Shown: positions 5,350-14,618 of the stretch, one piece after another
Layout: each line of letters opens with the position of its first letter
How positions within the stretch are numbered: position 1 is the stretch's first letter
Assembly (NCBI GenBank): GCA_947384285.1
Contig: CANDGI010000035.1
Coordinates: 1 to 34,910, forward strand
Reading direction: 5' to 3'
Length of the DNA stretch: 34,910 bases
Source: an uncultured Lachnospiraceae bacterium
Lineage (GTDB): Bacteria; Bacillota; Clostridia; Lachnospirales; Lachnospiraceae
Notes under the pieces: model-generated
Seen by the model: only the letters and a program-made list of their open reading frames with translations
What the model was told of the DNA's origin: nothing
Database searches by the model: none
Made by a program: the position numbers and the translations under genes

Positions 5350-6450
5350 CTAAGCGTCAAAGCTGACTGGCAGTTCCACCGTAAATACCGTCCTTTCCTG
5401 GCAGCTCTCTGCCCAGATATTCCCGCCATGCAGCCTGACGATTTCCTTTGCAATGGCAAGCCCCAGCCCAGCACCTCCATTCTTGCTCTGCCTTGCGCTG
5501 TCCAGCCGGAAAAACTGTTCAAAGATACGCCCAAGCTTTTCTTGCGGGATGGCAGCGCCCTGGTTCTCTACCTGGATACGCACCATTTTCCCTGCCAGTG
5601 ATGCCCGGATTTCCACCTTTGCGCCTTCGTAACTGTAAAGCGCTGCATTCCGCAGCAGATTGTCAAATACACGCTGTATTTTATCCGGGTCACAGGTAAT
5701 CTTCAAATCAGGGGGCTCTACGGATAATCCACAGGACAAATTTTTTTCCAAAAACACAGGATGAAACTCAAACACTGTCTGCTCCAACATCATTTTCAAA
5801 GAAATCCTGGAGGTTTCCAGCTCCAGATGGGTTAGGTTAAACCTGGTGATTTCAAAAAATTCGTTGATTAAATCTTCCAGCCGCTCCGCCTTTTCCAACG
5901 AAATGGACAGGTATTTTTCCTGCAGCCTGGCGGAAATCCCACACTCTTCCTTTAACAGGGTAAGATACCCAATAACAGAGGTCAAAGGCGTTTTCAAATC
6001 ATGGGCAAGATATACAATCAAATCATTTTTCCGCTGTTCCGCCTCCCTGGCTCTCTGCTCATTGCGTTCCTTCTGCCGCTTCAGCTCATTCATATACTGC
6101 TCCACTTCCTGCAGCTGGGGCCGAAGCTGAATCAGCTCCTCCTTATCATTGAGTTTTTCCATAGCCGCCAGCACTTCCTGGAAATAATTCAAAAGCTTTA
6201 TCCAGTAAAAAATACCGATTGCCACAAGGCCTGCCAGGAACATGAAGCATACAAAAAGACCCTGGTTATCTGAAATCCAGTGAATCATAGGATACAGCCC
6301 TTCATTCCCATACCAGATATAGGAGCCAAGAATTGTTTTTCCCAGAAAAAGGCAAGCCACAAGACCCATCATACAGACCGCAGCCGCCCTAAGCATCTTT
6401 CTAAAAAACCGATGCAGAATAATTGTTTTGATATACTTTCTATCGTTCAA
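5350..6450 (-). CDS. VanS-like sensor histidine kinase
   Basis: About 366 aa from the TTG at 6448-6450, chosen because it overlaps the stop of the regulator gene by 11 bases and follows GGGGAG; the longer open frame upstream is antisense-like text over the regulator. Two transmembrane helices (~residues 18-40 and ~64-86) flank a short extracellular loop, then a coiled linker, a dimerisation domain with phospho-accepting His150 (YLAHDLKTPL) and an HATPase domain with N box (DNLLRNA), FEQFFR and GAGLGLA. No HAMP is obvious. Pairs with the OmpR-type regulator immediately upstream. VanS-family kinases answer to cell-wall-active compounds or other envelope signals; the target here is unknown since no exporter or van gene is nearby. 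Confidence 0.9.
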   Translation of the reverse strand: MNDRKYIKTIILHRFFRKMLRAAAVCMMGLVACLFLGKTILGSYIWYGNEGLYPMIHWISDNQGLFVCFMFLAGLVAIGIFYWIKLLNYFQEVLAAMEKLNDKEELIQLRPQLQEVEQYMNELKRQKERNEQRAREAEQRKNDLIVYLAHDLKTPLTSVIGYLTLLKEECGISARLQEKYLSISLEKAERLEDLINEFFEITRFNLTHLELETSRISLKMMLEQTVFEFHPVFLEKNLSCGLSVEPPDLKITCDPDKIQRVFDNLLRNAALYSYEGAKVEIRASLAGKMVRIQVENQGAAIPQEKLGRIFEQFFRLDSARQSKNGGAGLGLAIAKEIVRLHGGNIWAESCQERTVFTVELPVSFDA

Positions 6451-7153
6451 TGGTATAACCAACTCCCCAGACCGTTTTAATAAATTTTTGATTGCGGTAA
6501 GAATCCCGCATCTTCTCACGGATACGGCCAATATGAGCCATGACGGTGTTATTGTTATCCAGATATTTTTCCTTCCATACCGCTTCAAACAATTCCTCCG
6601 AGGATACTACCTGCCCCTGGTGGCTGCAAAGATACCACAAAATCGAAAATTCCCTGGGCGTTAGTTCCAATTCCTTGCCAAACAAAGCACTCTGGTGGGT
6701 GCGGCGGTTCATCCACAGCCCGCGGATTTCCAGTTCTTCCTCCGGCCAGCTTCCCAGCCCATCCTTTCCCTGCATTCCTTTGCTGTTGTAACTGCGGTAT
6801 CTGCGAAGCTGGGTTTTTACCCGGGCAACCACTTCCAGGGGATTGAAGGGCTTCGTAATATAATCATCTGCCCCCAGCATAAGGCCATTAATCTTATCCA
6901 CATCCTCCACTCTAGCCGTCAGCATGATAATGGGAAAATAATGCTCCTTGCGGATCATCTGGCAGATTTTAAACCCATCCACATCCGGCAGCATCACGTC
7001 CAGAAGCGCCAGATCTATCTGTTCCCGCTCCACACATTCATATGCTTCTTTTCCCCCATAAAATTTAAACACCCGATACCCTTCATTTGCCAAATACAAT
7101 TCCAGCAAATCCGCCACTTCCCTCTCATCGTCCACCACCAGTATACGCTCCAA
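6440..7153 (-). CDS. VanR-like OmpR-family response regulator
   Basis: 237 aa from TTG at 7151-7153, placed directly before the receiver domain (ERILVVDDE) and after GGAGGCGGGAGAGG. Receiver: acidic pair Asp8/Asp9, phosphorylated Asp52 (LLDVMLPD), Thr79 and Lys101 (KPF). C-terminal winged helix with LTPREFSILWYLCSHQGQVVS and the end TVWGVGYTIER typical of OmpR/VanR proteins. First gene of a two-gene transcript with the kinase (11-base overlap). It is separated from hydF by 148 bp containing a 10-bp inverted repeat, so it may have its own promoter and bind there. Confidence 0.92.
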   Translation of the reverse strand: MERILVVDDEREVADLLELYLANEGYRVFKFYGGKEAYECVEREQIDLALLDVMLPDVDGFKICQMIRKEHYFPIIMLTARVEDVDKINGLMLGADDYITKPFNPLEVVARVKTQLRRYRSYNSKGMQGKDGLGSWPEEELEIRGLWMNRRTHQSALFGKELELTPREFSILWYLCSHQGQVVSSEELFEAVWKEKYLDNNNTVMAHIGRIREKMRDSYRNQKFIKTVWGVGYTIER

Positions 7154-7232
7154 GCCTCTCCCGCCTCCTCTGAAAAAATATTTTTTATAGATTCCAAGCC
7201 GCATTTCCCCCATCAGAAACCACCCTGGCACT

Positions 7233-7297
7233 GCAACGAACAATCAATATTTCAATACACAGGAAAAGGCAGGATCCAAATATAAAATGTTCGTTGC
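7233..7297. repeat. 10-bp perfect inverted repeat between hydF and the VanR-like gene
   Basis: GCAACGAACA (7233-7242) and TGTTCGTTGC (7288-7297), 45 bp apart. It starts five bases downstream of the hydF stop and extends into the regulator's upstream region. It could be paired operator sites or a long-loop 3' structure for hydF. There is no T-run on either strand. Confidence 0.5.
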
Positions 7298-7301
7298 GGT
7301 A

Positions 7302-8561
7302 CTAAATCGTATTTGAAAAGCCATTCCCAGGAAGCTCCTCTAAAACCTCAGGAAATAATTCCACACTCCGCCGCAGAATCCCCTTCATATAGGCAATCGC
7401 AATGCCATAATTTGTCATAGGTATCCCCTGATTCCTGGCACATTTCTGCCGGTATTTCATTTCACGTTCGTTGAGCATGCAGCCGCCGCAGTGAATCACC
7501 AGCTTAAACCCTGACAAATCCTCTGGAAATTCTGTCCCGGAAGTAAGCTCTATCCGAAGGCTTTTCCCCGTATATTCTTTCAGCCAACGGGGCAGCTTCA
7601 CGGAACCAATATCACCGCATTGGCGGTGGTGGGTACAGCCCTCGGAAATCAGTATCTTATCTCCATCCTGCAAAGCTTCTATGGCGGCTGCCCCTGCCAC
7701 TGCCATCCGCAAACTGCCCTTGTACCGGGCAAACAAAATTGAAAATGAGGTAAGGGGAATTTCTTTCGGGGTAACAGCGCTGACTTTTCCAAACACCTGG
7801 CTGTCTGTAATCATCATAGCCGGCTTCCTGCCCAGCTGCTGCAGCATTTCTTCTAATTCATTGTCTTTTACCACAACTGCTGCGGCGTCCGCATCCAGGA
7901 TATCCCGGATGGCCTGCTGCTGAGGAAGAATCAGCCTGCCTTTTGGCGCCGCCTTATCGATGGGAACCACCAAAACCACAAAATCCCCAGGCTGCAGCAA
8001 ATCTCCTGCAAGCCGCCTGGATGGTCCGCCATGAGCTGCAAGCCCGGCAATTTTTTCCTTTAATTCCTCTATCTGGAAGCCTGTCCGAGCACTGACAAAA
8101 ATGCATCTTTCCCGATAGGCTTGAAGCTTTTCGTCTTTTTGCACCTTCGCAGTTTCCTCTTTTTCCAGCAAATCCGTTTTATTTAAAGCAATCACAAAAG
8201 GAATTTCCTTTTCCTCAAACAGGCCAATCAGCTCCTGCTCTGCTTCTGCCATCCCTTGCGCTGCCTCTATCACCAAAACTGCTGCATCTGTCTGATTCAA
8301 AATCTGCCTGGTCTTTTTGACCCGCAATTCTCCCAGCGCTCCCTCGTCATCAATCCCAGGCGTATCAACAATCACCACAGGCCCTAACGGCAGCAGCTCC
8401 ATGGCTTTTTTCACCGGATCGGTGGTAGTTCCTTTCACTTCGGACACCACCGCAAGCTCCTGGCCTGTGACGGCATTTACCACACTGGATTTCCCCGCAT
8501 TTCTTCTTCCAAAAAAACCAATATGGACACGTTCTCCTGACGGTGTATGATTCAAACTCAC
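7302..8561 (-). CDS. hydF: [FeFe]-hydrogenase maturation GTPase HydF
   Basis: 419 aa from GTG at 8559-8561 (after AAAGGAGAAACACT; the frame is open further but without a site). HydF is the scaffold that carries the 2Fe subcluster made by HydE and HydG and inserts it into apo-hydrogenase. GTPase domain: P-loop GRRNAGKSS (18-26), G2 Thr in KGTTTD, DTPG (66-69), NKTD (127-130). Then the dimerisation domain, then the cluster domain with C309-x-H311 and HC358-x2-C361, matching the family's CxH...HCxxC signature with 46 residues between. The TM1266-like regulator is just upstream. hydE and hydG are not in this window. Confidence 0.95.
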   Translation of the reverse strand: MSLNHTPSGERVHIGFFGRRNAGKSSVVNAVTGQELAVVSEVKGTTTDPVKKAMELLPLGPVVIVDTPGIDDEGALGELRVKKTRQILNQTDAAVLVIEAAQGMAEAEQELIGLFEEKEIPFVIALNKTDLLEKEETAKVQKDEKLQAYRERCIFVSARTGFQIEELKEKIAGLAAHGGPSRRLAGDLLQPGDFVVLVVPIDKAAPKGRLILPQQQAIRDILDADAAAVVVKDNELEEMLQQLGRKPAMMITDSQVFGKVSAVTPKEIPLTSFSILFARYKGSLRMAVAGAAAIEALQDGDKILISEGCTHHRQCGDIGSVKLPRWLKEYTGKSLRIELTSGTEFPEDLSGFKLVIHCGGCMLNEREMKYRQKCARNQGIPMTNYGIAIAYMKGILRRSVELFPEVLEELPGNGFSNTI

Positions 8562-8619
8562 AGTGTTTCTCCTTTCATTTTTCAAATGCTGTCTGGATAC
8601 CCGCAAAAATGCAGAATCC

Positions 8620-8871
8620 CTACACTTTGGAATATGCCGCTTTGCTGCTGATTCCTTTCAGCTTCCCTAATTTCCCGGAAAGGGCGCTGATGGTATCCTG
8701 GGGGGCGTCCACCGCAATGCTGATAATATTAATGCCTTTTTTCGGATAGGGAATCCCCATCCTGCCGATAATGCAGGAACCATATTCATGAAGAATCTGG
8801 TTCAATGCTTCCACTGAGGATTCTTCTTCCACGATAATGCCGATAATGGCTACTCTTGATTCCATTTCCAT
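8620..8871 (-). CDS. TM1266-type iron-only hydrogenase system regulator
   Basis: 83 aa, ATG 8871 after AAGGAAGG. A single ferredoxin-like/ACT-type domain of the TM1266 family (putative iron-only hydrogenase system regulator), similar in fold to the C-terminal part of NikR: first strand RVAIIGIIVEEESSVEALNQIL, then YGSCIIGRMGIPY and INIISIAVDAPQDTISALSGKLGKLKG. The family is regularly encoded beside hydE, hydF or hydG; here it is 58 bp upstream of hydF on the same strand, so co-transcription is likely. Ligand and DNA binding are not shown by the sequence. Confidence 0.9.
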   Translation of the reverse strand: MEMESRVAIIGIIVEEESSVEALNQILHEYGSCIIGRMGIPYPKKGINIISIAVDAPQDTISALSGKLGKLKGISSKAAYSKV

Positions 8872-8906
8872 TTTGAAACCTTCCTTAGATTAAACTTTTC
8901 ATATTG

Positions 8907-8949
8907 GGGTACGGACGGGAAGGGAGGATGCCCCTTCCCTGTGTATCGA
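8907..8949. repeat. Structured dispersed element, copy 1
   Basis: Conserved edges GGGGTACGGACGG and TGTGTATCGA surround an inner stem GGAAGGG/CCCTTCC. The same edges with a different, longer inner stem occur at 33779-33855. It lies between the 76-aa gene and the TM1266-like gene. Confidence 0.5.
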
Positions 8950-8972
8950 AATGTGGATTGCCTGCTTTCGTA

Positions 8973-9203
8973 TTACTCTTCAAATTCTACTGTTACAAAA
9001 AAGCCTTTGGGTGTCTCATGCACCTTTATGACTTTTCCTTCTTTGGATTTCAGCCGTTCGCTGAAGCTGTAATTTGCCGACATGGCATAGGCCTTGCCCA
9101 AGGTGTAATAATAAGAAGTGGGAAGCTTGCCTTCGGTAACTGGAAGCACATCCCCTTCTTTTAACAGCCCTGTCCGTTCCATCTTAAATTCCATCTGACG
9201 CAT
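8973..9203 (-). CDS. Conserved-looking small protein, 76 aa, unknown
   Basis: ATG 9201-9203 after AGAAGGAGGAAGCC; upstream in-frame sequence is Cys-rich antisense of trkH and is excluded. The product is a compact alpha/beta protein with [21 protein letters not shown], an Ala/Met/Ser-containing middle and a C-terminal beta pair ([20 protein letters not shown]). No membrane segment, Cys or signal peptide. It starts 19 bp after trkH and precedes the hydrogenase regulator, so it could belong to either group. Family not recognised. Confidence 0.75.
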   Translation of the reverse strand: MRQMEFKMERTGLLKEGDVLPVTEGKLPTSYYYTLGKAYAMSANYSFSERLKSKEGKVIKVHETPKGFFVTVEFEE

Positions 9204-9222
9204 GGCTTCCTCCTTCTTACAT

Positions 9223-10662
9223 CTAGCGCCGCTTCCAAGTTGAGGGCGCAAACAGCAGCAGCAAAGGAAACAGCTCCAGCCGCCCTGCCAGCATGTCAAA
9301 CATCAGCACATATTTCGCCGGCTGGGAATACACTGCAAAGTTCTCTGCCGGCCCAACCTGGCTAAGCCCCGGCCCTATATTATTCAGCGTTGCCGCTACC
9401 GCTGTAAAATTCGTGGTAAAATCCAATTCATCCAGAGAAACCAACAGCACAGACACCCCATAAATCACCGCATATGTAATAAAAAATACAGAAATTGAGC
9501 GCAAAATGTCTTTATTTACCACATGCTTTTCAAAATGTATCTGCCGCACACGCTTAGGGTGGATCAAATAAGACAATTCATTTTTTACCAGTTTCAGCAT
9601 GATTACAACACGGGAAACCTTGATTCCGCCGCCGGTGCTTCCTGCGCAGGCTCCGATAAACATCAAGAGCACCAGTACAAACTTGGAAAATTCCGGCCAC
9701 TGGTTAAAATCTATGGTGGAATACCCGGTGGTGGTGATAATCGAAGCCACCTGGAAAGCCGCATGGTGGAAGGCTTGAAGCAGCGACTGGAACCCTCCCC
9801 TGATATTTATGGTAATGGCCAAAACCGCCATCAGGATAATGCCAAGATAATATCTCATCTCTTCATGCTGCAATGCCTGCAAAGGCTTTTTCGTCCAAAC
9901 CAAGTAATACACATTGAAATTGATGCCGAACATAATCATAAAAATCGTGATAACCGCCTGCGAAACCATAGGGTACGACCCGATACTGCTGTTTAACACG
10001 CCAAATCCCCCCGTGCCCGCCGTACCAAAAGACAGGGTCATGGACTCAAAGAGGGACATCCCGGTAACCAATAGGAGGACAATCTGGACAATCGTTAAAA
10101 CCACATACATTTTATACAGGTTCCTGGCGGTATATTTTACCCTTGGAACCAGCTTTCCAACGGTAGACCCTGGGCTTTCCGCCCGCATCAGATGCATATT
10201 GTAACCACCCGCCAAAGGAAGGATTGCCAGAATCAATACCAGCACTCCCATACCGCCAATCCAGTGGGTGAAGCTCCGCCAGAACAGGTTGCATTGGGAT
10301 AGCGCTTCCACATCGGTTAAAATACTTGCGCCTGTGGTAGTCAAACCGGAGATTGTCTCAAACAATGCGTCTGTATAGCTGGGAAACTCCCCTGACAAAA
10401 ACAGGGGCAGCGCACCTGTCAAGCTCAATAGAATCCAGCTTAAGGATACTGTCACAAAACCTTCCCTTGCATAAAATACTGTGCTCCCAGGCTTTTTCAT
10501 TTTCCCAAACACTCCCAGCAAAAGGCAGGCTGCTAACACTGCTGCATAAGCCCATCCTTCTTTTTCCCTGTAAACCACGGCTGCGATACAGGGCAGGGAC
10601 AGAAACAACGCCTGGAATTCCAACACCCGGCAGAGTATATATCTGATAATTGAATAATTCAT
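9223..10662 (-). CDS. trkH: Trk-type potassium uptake channel TrkH
   Basis: About 479 aa from ATG 10660-10662 (a GTG one codon earlier at 10663-10665 is equally placed after GGAGG). K+ translocating subunit of the Trk/Ktr system in the cytoplasmic membrane, with four M1-P-M2 repeats. The four filter segments are visible: TTTGAS (~residue 111), GTAGTGGFG (~216), TTTGYST (~315) and NNIGPGL (~430), plus the gating-loop region near [15 protein letters not shown]. Starts 16 bp after trkA and is almost certainly co-transcribed with it. Length is normal for TrkH. Confidence 0.95.
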   Translation of the reverse strand: MNYSIIRYILCRVLEFQALFLSLPCIAAVVYREKEGWAYAAVLAACLLLGVFGKMKKPGSTVFYAREGFVTVSLSWILLSLTGALPLFLSGEFPSYTDALFETISGLTTTGASILTDVEALSQCNLFWRSFTHWIGGMGVLVLILAILPLAGGYNMHLMRAESPGSTVGKLVPRVKYTARNLYKMYVVLTIVQIVLLLVTGMSLFESMTLSFGTAGTGGFGVLNSSIGSYPMVSQAVITIFMIMFGINFNVYYLVWTKKPLQALQHEEMRYYLGIILMAVLAITINIRGGFQSLLQAFHHAAFQVASIITTTGYSTIDFNQWPEFSKFVLVLLMFIGACAGSTGGGIKVSRVVIMLKLVKNELSYLIHPKRVRQIHFEKHVVNKDILRSISVFFITYAVIYGVSVLLVSLDELDFTTNFTAVAATLNNIGPGLSQVGPAENFAVYSQPAKYVLMFDMLAGRLELFPLLLLFAPSTWKRR

Positions 10663-10678
10663 CACCCAGTCCCTCCGC

Positions 10679-12034
10679 CTATTTCAAAATGTCCTTCAGG
10701 TCATGGAACCCCTGGTTCGTAGTTACCACCACCACCGTATCGCCCATTTCAATGGTATCCTGGCCACCCGGGGTAATAATGTTCCCTCTTCGGTTGATGC
10801 AGGCAATCAGCAGGTTTTCCTTTAACTGCAGCTCCTTTAGAGGGATACCCACAAGGGCAGATTTCTCCTGCACCCGGAATTCCAATGCCTCCACCTTATC
10901 TTCAATCAGCCGGTACAAAGTCTCGATGTTGCTGCCAATGGAATTCTGCATGGCGCGCACATATTGGAGGATATATTCTGCCGTAATATGCTTGGGGTAA
11001 AGCACACTGCCCAAATCCATGCTGTCAAGAATCTCATCATAGGCAATCCTGTGTACCTTGGTAATGGTTTTCGCCTTTGACACGCTTTTTGCAAAAAGGC
11101 TTAACATAATATTTTCTTCATCCAGATTGGTCCATGCCACAAAGGAATGCGCCTTAGGCATCCCCTCCTCATAGAGAAGGTTGCGCTCCGTCCCATCTCC
11201 CCGGATAATCATTGCCTGGGGAAGCAGTTCGCTCAACTCATTGCAGCGTTCCTTATCCTGTTCAATAATTTTTATCTCTATGCCCATAGGCAGAAGCTGT
11301 TTTGCCAGATAATATGTAGTCTCGCCGCCGCCGATAATCATGCAGTTTTTAATCCGGTTGGTCACCATGCCGATTTTCCGGAAAAAATCATTGGCTTTTC
11401 TGGAAGAAGCTACGATAGAAATAATATCTTTTTCCCGCAGTATAAAATTACCAGATGGAATAAACACCTGCTCTCCCCGCTCTACCGAACAAATCAGCAC
11501 GTCACAATGAAGCCCGCTGGAAATATAAGTCAAAGGCCGTCCGTCCAACACGGAGCCCTCCCCGATTTTGCATTTCAAAAGCTCTACCCTTCCCTTTGCA
11601 AAGCTGTCCACCTTAATGGCAGAAGGGAATTTCAACAGCCGGGCAATCTCGCTGGCTGCTGCATATTCCGGGTTAATTACCATGGATAATCCCAGTTCTT
11701 CTTTGATATAGGCAATCTCCTTATTATAGATAGGATTGCGCACCCTGGCAATTGTATTGCAGCCCCCTGCTTTTCTGGCAATCAGGCAGCAAAGCAGATT
11801 CACCTCATCGGAAGTGGTGACCGCAATCATCAAATCCGCCTCATCAATCCCCGCCTCATTCTGTACGGTAAAGCTTGCTCCATTTCCCACAATACCCATA
11901 ACGTCAAACCGGTTTGCCACGGATTCGGCTTTTTGGGAATCTCTGTCTATTACTGTAATATTGTGTCCTTCTTTACTCAATTGTTCCGTCAAAGTAGTTC
12001 CAACATTTCCACAACCCACAATAATGATCTGCAT
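10679..12034 (-). CDS. trkA: Trk potassium uptake regulatory protein TrkA
   Basis: 451 aa, ATG 12034 after GAAGGAGAC. Peripheral cytoplasmic NAD(H)/nucleotide-binding subunit gating TrkH. Two RCK units: the first Rossmann domain starts MQIIIVGCGNVGTTL with GxGxxG and the acidic residue after strand two (VIDRD); the second starts NCMIIGGGETTYYLAKQL (residues ~229-247). Each is followed by a TrkA-C domain (~135-215 and ~365-451). Downstream partner trkH confirms the assignment. Preceded by degV with 54 bp between. Confidence 0.95.
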   Translation of the reverse strand: MQIIIVGCGNVGTTLTEQLSKEGHNITVIDRDSQKAESVANRFDVMGIVGNGASFTVQNEAGIDEADLMIAVTTSDEVNLLCCLIARKAGGCNTIARVRNPIYNKEIAYIKEELGLSMVINPEYAAASEIARLLKFPSAIKVDSFAKGRVELLKCKIGEGSVLDGRPLTYISSGLHCDVLICSVERGEQVFIPSGNFILREKDIISIVASSRKANDFFRKIGMVTNRIKNCMIIGGGETTYYLAKQLLPMGIEIKIIEQDKERCNELSELLPQAMIIRGDGTERNLLYEEGMPKAHSFVAWTNLDEENIMLSLFAKSVSKAKTITKVHRIAYDEILDSMDLGSVLYPKHITAEYILQYVRAMQNSIGSNIETLYRLIEDKVEALEFRVQEKSALVGIPLKELQLKENLLIACINRRGNIITPGGQDTIEMGDTVVVVTTNQGFHDLKDILK

Positions 12035-12088
12035 GTCTCCTTCATCTACGGCAGAAATCCGCCGTCTTCCTCCTTCTTAAAATCATTT

Positions 12089-12982
12089 TTATTGATCGTA
12101 TTTCTTTAACAGCCCAAGCCCCAGGGGATGGGGACCGGTATGGACTCCTATGGCAGCCCCAATCTGATAAATATCGATTGTTTTAAAATCAGAATATGCC
12201 TGCAGGGAAGCTAACAGCTGATTTCTGAATTCCACTGCTTCCTCATAATTATATCCATATCCCACCACAATTTGGTAATCGTCGGGGGACGCTTCTATTT
12301 TTTCAAAATGAGATTTCGTCTGCTCAATCAAGCGCTTCAAGCCCTTCTTCCTGCTTCTTACAATCCCTGTGGGGAAAATCTCTCCCTCTTTCAGTACAAT
12401 CAGGGGCTTAATGCCAAGGGTGGAAGCCGCAGTCCCCATCACCTTTCCAATTCTTCCGCCGTGAATCAGGTACTCATAATTTCCTACGGTAAACAGGATT
12501 CTTCCGGTAGGCTTGATCTGTTCAATTTTTTCCACGGTCTCCTCAAAGGACAATCCGTCCCGCTGCATCCGCACCGTCTCCAACACCAAGATTCCCTGGA
12601 GCACCGTATTTACCGTGGTATCCACAATCTGGATCCTGTTCCCAGGATATTCCTCCAACAATAAATCAGCCGCTGTCTTTGCTGAATTATAGGAGCCGCT
12701 GAACCTGGTGGTAATGCACAGGCAGATGATATCCTTGCCTTCTTTCAGATAAGGCGTAAACGCCTCCACGTAATCCTGCACAGAGGGAAGGGAAGACTTT
12801 GGAAACTTATCAGGATGATCCACCATCTCCTGGTAAAATGTCCTCACGCTGATTTCTTCAATCTCCTTCTTGTAGGTCTGTCCATCAAATGTTACATAAA
12901 ACGGCACTACCCGCACTCCTGCCTGCTGTGCCGCTTCCACGCCCAAATCGCAGGAGCCGTCCGTGATAATTTGATATGCCAT
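12089..12982 (-). CDS. DegV-family fatty-acid-binding protein
   Basis: 297 aa from ATG 12980-12982, after AAAGGGGAATTCT; a longer in-frame start lacks support. The two-domain DegV fold binds a fatty acid and, in FakB proteins, presents it to the FakA kinase. N-terminal strand YQIITDGSCDLG, then the SLPSVQDYVEAF segment, TRFSGSYNSA around the lipid head-group site, YLIHGGRIG and the C-terminal GVHTGPHPLGLG that closes the pocket. No kinase gene adjoins it. Probable first gene of the degV-trkA-trkH transcript. Confidence 0.9.
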   Translation of the reverse strand: MAYQIITDGSCDLGVEAAQQAGVRVVPFYVTFDGQTYKKEIEEISVRTFYQEMVDHPDKFPKSSLPSVQDYVEAFTPYLKEGKDIICLCITTRFSGSYNSAKTAADLLLEEYPGNRIQIVDTTVNTVLQGILVLETVRMQRDGLSFEETVEKIEQIKPTGRILFTVGNYEYLIHGGRIGKVMGTAASTLGIKPLIVLKEGEIFPTGIVRSRKKGLKRLIEQTKSHFEKIEASPDDYQIVVGYGYNYEEAVEFRNQLLASLQAYSDFKTIDIYQIGAAIGVHTGPHPLGLGLLKKYDQ

Positions 12983-13262
12983 AGAATTCCCCTTTTCCAA
13001 CTTAAACTTGTGCCACAGCAAAATGCCCTTCCTGTAACGGCACATAAGGGGAAGCATTCTGCTCCCCCGTATTTTTATAAAATTCTACGTTGCTATTATA
13101 ATACCTTTTCTGTAAAAAGAAAAGATGTTTTCCAAATTTAAAACTGGAATTTCTTCCTGCCAAAATAAACGTCATACCGTTAACCTTGGTTTTAAACCAC
13201 CTCTATACTCTTCTTAATTCTTGCAAAAGGGGGATTTTTACATGCCTTTTTGCAGCAGCTCC

Positions 13263-14618
13263 TTACCGCTTTACCGGCAATTTTACCGTGAATGTACTGC
13301 CGCCGCCCTTGGTGTCGCTGACGGAAATTGTGCCGCCGTGGCTATGGCAGATTTCTTTTGCAATGGACAAGCCCAGGCCGAAATGGTCTTTATTGCTGCG
13401 GGAAGGGCTGGCCTGGTAGAATTTATCAAAGATTTTCTCCTTTTGCTGGTCCGGGATTCCTGCCCCGGTATCCATTACCTGAATGCAGCATTTGTTTCGC
13501 TGCTGATATAAGCGCAGGGTTACGCTCTGCCCGGCAGGGGTATAAAAAAATGCATTATCCAGCAAGATTACCATGACCTGCTCGATTCTCTGGGGATCGC
13601 AGATGCAGCGGCAGCCATTTCCCTCTTCTTTTTGGAAGGCAAAGGAGATTCCTTTGTCCCTGGCCATTGGACTATATTTTCCGCAAAGGTTCTCTGCCAA
13701 ATCTGCCAGTTCAACATATGCAAAGGAAAGGCTTAATTCTGCCTGCTCCATTTTCACCAGGCACAAAAGATCCTGTATCAGCCGTTCCATCCTGGACATT
13801 TCATGATCCATCAGGGAAAAAATGCGCCCGCTTTTTTCCGTATCCGGTTTATTTTTTAAGATGGACAAGCCTGTTTTCAATACTGCCAGCGGGGAACGAA
13901 GTTCATGGGAAGCAACTGCAATGAAGTTTTTCTGTTTCTCATGGCCTTGCTCCACCGGCTTTAATACATGGCCGGTAAAACACCAGGAAAACAGAAAGAC
14001 GGCAGGGATGGAAAGAAGCCAGACAGCCAGAAACCAGATGCGCTGCACCCTTGCCTTGTGCCAGAAGGGCTTAAGGCTGTACAGATACAGGTAAGTGATA
14101 CAAGGCTCCTGCCAGGATACAGCCCCGTACATCACCAAAAACCCCTGTTTTCCCTTTCCATAGGAAAAATACTCCATTTCAGAGGAGAAGGTTCCTTTCA
14201 TTGGAAGGATATGATTCTCTTCGATATATTCTTTTACTTCCTCCACAGCCATACGCTCCGGCTCTGTGAGAGCCACATCGGAAAGGGCAGACAGATTGCC
14301 GTTTACCTCCAGGCAGAGCATGGTTTTTTCTGTGCTGGCATTTCTCATATACCAATTGATGCTGACCGTTTCCTCATTTTTCAGTTCATAAGATATATCA
14401 TTCGCTTTCCGGAAAAAAAGGGCTTCTTCCTGTCCATACATATTTTTTTCGGAAATCCTAAGACAGAATAAAACAACCGCAAGTACCAGCAAAGCTGTCA
14501 TCATGCAGCAGAGCAAGGAAAGCTTAATTTGAACTCTCCCCAACCAGGATAAACCAGAAAAGCGCGGCGCAAAAATTCTGCCATTTTGCGCAAGAAATTG
14601 TTTGTAAGAGCCTAACAT
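13263..14618 (-). CDS. Sensor histidine kinase of the divergent two-component system
   Basis: 451 aa, ATG 14616-14618 overlapping the regulator stop by 7 bases. Transmembrane helix 1 ~residues 31-53, an extracellular domain ~55-190 and helix 2 ~192-215, then directly the dimerisation domain with His238 (FIAVASHELRSPL), N box (VILLDNAFFYTPAG), GTGAGIPDQQ-like G1 region, FDKFYQ and FGLGLSIAKE. No HAMP domain. Paired with the OmpR-type regulator upstream, it most likely controls the operon that starts divergently at 15490. A ~60-bp echo of its 5' end lies at 29732-29790. Confidence 0.92.
   Translation of the reverse strand: MLGSYKQFLAQNGRIFAPRFSGLSWLGRVQIKLSLLCCMMTALLVLAVVLFCLRISEKNMYGQEEALFFRKANDISYELKNEETVSINWYMRNASTEKTMLCLEVNGNLSALSDVALTEPERMAVEEVKEYIEENHILPMKGTFSSEMEYFSYGKGKQGFLVMYGAVSWQEPCITYLYLYSLKPFWHKARVQRIWFLAVWLLSIPAVFLFSWCFTGHVLKPVEQGHEKQKNFIAVASHELRSPLAVLKTGLSILKNKPDTEKSGRIFSLMDHEMSRMERLIQDLLCLVKMEQAELSLSFAYVELADLAENLCGKYSPMARDKGISFAFQKEEGNGCRCICDPQRIEQVMVILLDNAFFYTPAGQSVTLRLYQQRNKCCIQVMDTGAGIPDQQKEKIFDKFYQASPSRSNKDHFGLGLSIAKEICHSHGGTISVSDTKGGGSTFTVKLPVKR

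Noticed and set aside
7302-9203. A complete [FeFe]-hydrogenase maturation cluster
   Set aside because: Only hydF and the TM1266-like regulator are present; no HydE, HydG or hydrogenase gene is in the window.
13058-13262. Additional small gene between degV and the kinase
   Set aside because: No open frame with a start signal; only a probable degV upstream region and an imperfect stem without a T-run.
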